Program-made: the position numbers and the translations under genes
The notes under the pieces: model-generated
Seen by the model: only the letters and a program-made list of their open reading frames with translations
Databases searched by the model: none
What the model was told of the DNA's origin: nothing
DNA from: Palsa-343 sp036269135
Lineage (GTDB): Bacteria > Acidobacteriota > Terriglobia > Terriglobales > Acidobacteriaceae
Length of the DNA stretch: 64,000 nt
Assembly (NCBI GenBank): GCA_036269135.1
Contig: DATASQ010000048.1
Span: forward strand, 1 to 64,000
Direction: 5' to 3'
In this document: in pieces, positions 61,492-64,000 of the stretch
Layout: each line of letters begins with the position of its first letter
How positions within the stretch are numbered: position 1 is the first letter of the stretch

Positions 61492-63999
61492 CTACTTCGA
61501 GGACTGAATCAGGCGGATGCGGGTGGTGAAGGCGCGGCCCAGCGGCTGCAGGAATGTGCCGTACTGGGGAGAATCGACGTTGTTGTTGACGACGTACGGG
61601 TCCGAGGCGTCGGTGGCGTTTTCCAGCAGGCCGCGAATGCCGAAGTACTTGCCGCGAAAGTGAAAACGCCATTCGAGCCCGGGGCTGAACGACAGGAAAT
61701 CGGGATAGCGGCGGGAACCGGCGGGGCCGATGATCTGCTGGTTGGCGTTGATGGAATCAAAAGGGAAGCCGGTGTTCCAAAGAAGGGTGTAAACGAAGTC
61801 CCAGTTCTTGTGAACGCTGGGAAACCAGGGCGCCCACGCGGGGAGCCATCCCCAGGAGATGAGGCGGTTGGGGGTATCCCAGGAGAGCGGGCCGGGTTGC
61901 TGGGAGCCGAGGATGGAGAGCGAAGGAACGTAGTCGAGAGCGGCGTTGGTGGTCGCCGAGGAGCGGGTATACGCGCCGAAGAGCGTGTAGCCGCCGGAAA
62001 AGGCGTGGCGTGCTTCGACTTCCCATGCGTGGTAACGATCCTGGCGGTCGCTGGTGAGGAGATACGTGCCGGACAGGGAACCGGGGCCGTTCTGGTTGCG
62101 GTAAACGAACGCATCGGCGACGCGCTTCTGCAGGAAATTCGCGGCGAACCAGACGTTGTGCGGCAGCATGTGCTGGACGCCGAGGCTCCAGTTGAGGGCA
62201 TGGGCTTCGTGCAGGTTCTCCGTGTCCTCGTTCTGGACGAAGGTGGTTTTCAGCGCGGGGCCCAGGGGGGTTGTACCGTTCGGCGCAAAGTACGTGTCGT
62301 AGCGGGCGCCGGTGAAGCCGTCGGCGAAGTACGTGAGCTGGGTGTGCTCGTAATATTCGCCGATGCCGGCAGAGAAGGTGGTTTTGCTCTGACCGATGTG
62401 GGGCGAGTAGTTCATGGCGATGCGCGGTGACCACAGCGGGCCGCGAATGATCTCGTCCCAGTCGAAGCGGAGGCCGGGCTCGATGAGGAGACCTTTGACC
62501 GGGGTCCAGCGGTCTTCGCCGTACGCGCCGATTTCGACATTGTGGAGGCGGAACGGAGCGAAACGGGGGAAAACGCTGCGGCGGAGCAGGGTGCGGTCTT
62601 CGCGCAGGTAGTTGATGGGCGCGAAGGTGTCGGTTTCTTTGGATCCAAGATGATCGAGATCGATGCCGGCGCGAAGCTGATGGCTGCCGATCCGCTGGAC
62701 GGGCGGGAAGAAGAGGTTGATGTAGCCCTGTTCGCGCTGGGAGCGGCTGGTGGAGTTCTCAAAGTTGCTGCCGGTGGGGAGTTCCGGGGTGATGTCGTAA
62801 GGCAGGTTGCCGTGGGGCTCAAAGCCCTCGCGGTAGCGCAGAACGCCGAAGCCGGTATTGACCAGGATGTTGTTGCGGAAGCTGTGTTGTTCTTCCAGAT
62901 AGGGAAGCCAGGCAAGGATGTCGTGGTCGTCGGTGCTCTGCTGCGGGTTCAGAGCGGACAAGCCGTCATAGGGGGAGTGAAAGACGTTCCACAGCAGAGC
63001 GGCGGTGAGGGTATTGCGGGAGCCGAGGTTCTGCTGGAATTTCACGAAATTGCTGCCGCGAATCAGGTGGTTGGTGTCGGCGTTGGTGGGCAGCTCAGGG
63101 ATATAGATGTCGCTGTAGCGCATCTCGATGGCGTCGAAGAACCAGAGGCGATTACGGCGAATGGGGCCCGAGACGGTGATGCGGGGTTCGACTGTATCGA
63201 AGCGCAGACCGCTCTGGTTACGGACGGAAGGAATGAAATTGGTGGCGTCGTAGCGGAACTTATTGTCTCCGGTGCCGGTGGTGAACGCGATGACCCCGCC
63301 CGTGCTGCGGCCGTACTCCACGGGATAGCGGGTGGTTTCCGTGTCGACCGAGCGGATGGCGTCGGTGCTGACGCGCAGATCGAGAGTGCCGGTGATGGGG
63401 GAACGGATGTCGAAGCCGTCGAGGGTGTCGAGCGTCATATAGGTTTCGCCGCCGGCCACGTGCATTTGACCGTATTCGTCGGGCACGACGGAGGGCGTGA
63501 AGGGGAGCAGGTTGCGGATATCGCGATTGGTGGGAAAGGGAATATTGACGATTTCCGGAACGGCCAGGGTGATCTTGTTCGAGATCTGCTCTGTGTCAAT
63601 GCCGGGCGTCGAAGCGCGCACGTTGACTTCCTGCTGCAGGACTTCCTGGTGGGTGAGCACAACACGCAGGGATTGAACGACGGAGGAGATGTCGTTCTCG
63701 GTGGTCAGATAAAAGCCCTGCTTCTCGACGCGGAGGGAGTAGGGAGCCGATTGGCGAAGGTCCCAGCCGCAGTGGCCGTCGTAATTGGTAATGGTGCGAA
63801 AAGCGGGCAGCCCGGGCTCGAGGATGGTGACCTGGGCGCTGGGAACGAGAACGCCGTTCTGGTCGACAACGGTGAGGGTGACGGACGCATCCGCGGGCGA
63901 GGATTGGGGTGCGCGAGGACGCGGAGCCTGGGCAAAGGCGGGGAGGCCGCACAGGAGAGAGAACGCGGCGATCGCGGGGAGCTCCCGGCAGAAACGCAC
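61492..63999 (-). CDS. TonB-dependent receptor, carboxypeptidase-regulatory (Oar-like) type
   Basis: 835 residues, from a GTG at the very edge (63999); a start beyond the window cannot be excluded. Signal peptide (RFCRELPAIAAFSLLCGLPAFA), then a carboxypeptidase-regulatory-like beta-sandwich domain (TLTVVDQNGVLVPSAQVTIL), a plug region (VAVPEI-like, TPSVVPDEYGQMHVAGGETY) and a large beta barrel, ending RIRLIQSSK. Such receptors take up large substrates across the outer membrane using TonB energy; acidobacteria have many copies. The plug has an unusual, partial TonB-box region. Substrate unknown. Confidence 0.88.
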   Translation of the reverse strand: MRFCRELPAIAAFSLLCGLPAFAQAPRPRAPQSSPADASVTLTVVDQNGVLVPSAQVTILEPGLPAFRTITNYDGHCGWDLRQSAPYSLRVEKQGFYLTTENDISSVVQSLRVVLTHQEVLQQEVNVRASTPGIDTEQISNKITLAVPEIVNIPFPTNRDIRNLLPFTPSVVPDEYGQMHVAGGETYMTLDTLDGFDIRSPITGTLDLRVSTDAIRSVDTETTRYPVEYGRSTGGVIAFTTGTGDNKFRYDATNFIPSVRNQSGLRFDTVEPRITVSGPIRRNRLWFFDAIEMRYSDIYIPELPTNADTNHLIRGSNFVKFQQNLGSRNTLTAALLWNVFHSPYDGLSALNPQQSTDDHDILAWLPYLEEQHSFRNNILVNTGFGVLRYREGFEPHGNLPYDITPELPTGSNFENSTSRSQREQGYINLFFPPVQRIGSHQLRAGIDLDHLGSKETDTFAPINYLREDRTLLRRSVFPRFAPFRLHNVEIGAYGEDRWTPVKGLLIEPGLRFDWDEIIRGPLWSPRIAMNYSPHIGQSKTTFSAGIGEYYEHTQLTYFADGFTGARYDTYFAPNGTTPLGPALKTTFVQNEDTENLHEAHALNWSLGVQHMLPHNVWFAANFLQKRVADAFVYRNQNGPGSLSGTYLLTSDRQDRYHAWEVEARHAFSGGYTLFGAYTRSSATTNAALDYVPSLSILGSQQPGPLSWDTPNRLISWGWLPAWAPWFPSVHKNWDFVYTLLWNTGFPFDSINANQQIIGPAGSRRYPDFLSFSPGLEWRFHFRGKYFGIRGLLENATDASDPYVVNNNVDSPQYGTFLQPLGRAFTTRIRLIQSSK

Positions 64000-64000
64000 C

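Overview
The window looks like chromosomal DNA of an Acidobacteriota member, most likely class Terriglobia (Acidobacteriaceae-like). The support is high GC, an Oar-type TonB receptor with a carboxypeptidase-regulatory domain, a DUF5715-type secreted protein, many secreted proteins without close functional relatives, and intergenic double-palindrome and 'ACAGG' repeats that I recall from this group. This is inference from gene content; there is no rRNA or tRNA gene to anchor it.

Layout. 1-8 kb: a Uup-like ABC-F ATPase (cut by the left edge), a secreted Asp-box (sialidase-like) protein, a serine carboxypeptidase (S10), a DUF4118/PAS histidine kinase, then a leftward group of ThiS-like protein, Gfo/Idh oxidoreductase and a small membrane protein. 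8-15 kb: a sedolisin (S53), a TAT-exported ferritin-like protein, and a leftward cluster ending in signal peptidase I. 15-17.4 kb: L,D-transpeptidase, an unlisted 59-residue membrane protein, and an SPFH protein. 17.5-23.2 kb: four overlapping genes for a secreted protein, a family 5 solute-binding protein, an NtrY-like kinase and an NtrX/NtrC-like sigma-54 activator, a probable ligand-sensing circuit. 23-33 kb: DUF5715/M15-like protein, YIP1 protein, an EF-G paralogue, a frameshifted FkbM methyltransferase, an exostosin-like glycosyltransferase, a class III aminotransferase and an orphan NuoI. 33-38 kb: tandem 128-bp repeats, MetH carrying an in-frame repeat-derived insertion, and two double-palindrome repeats. 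38-44 kb: an ABC exporter plus a cyclic-beta-1,2-glucan-synthase-like protein that lacks the GH94 part. 44.8-54.3 kb: an MdtABC-type RND efflux operon with its own outer-membrane factor. 54-64 kb: Ku, a hypothetical protein, SulP transporter with ThiM, two secreted proteins and a TonB-dependent receptor at the right edge.

The common theme is the cell envelope: secretion, peptidoglycan crosslinking, glycan synthesis and export, efflux, and extracellular proteolysis. The most promising less-described units are the solute-binding-protein/NtrYX operon, the L,D-transpeptidase/small protein/SPFH operon, and the truncated glucan synthase with its exporter. Functions rest on motifs read by eye; no database search was run.
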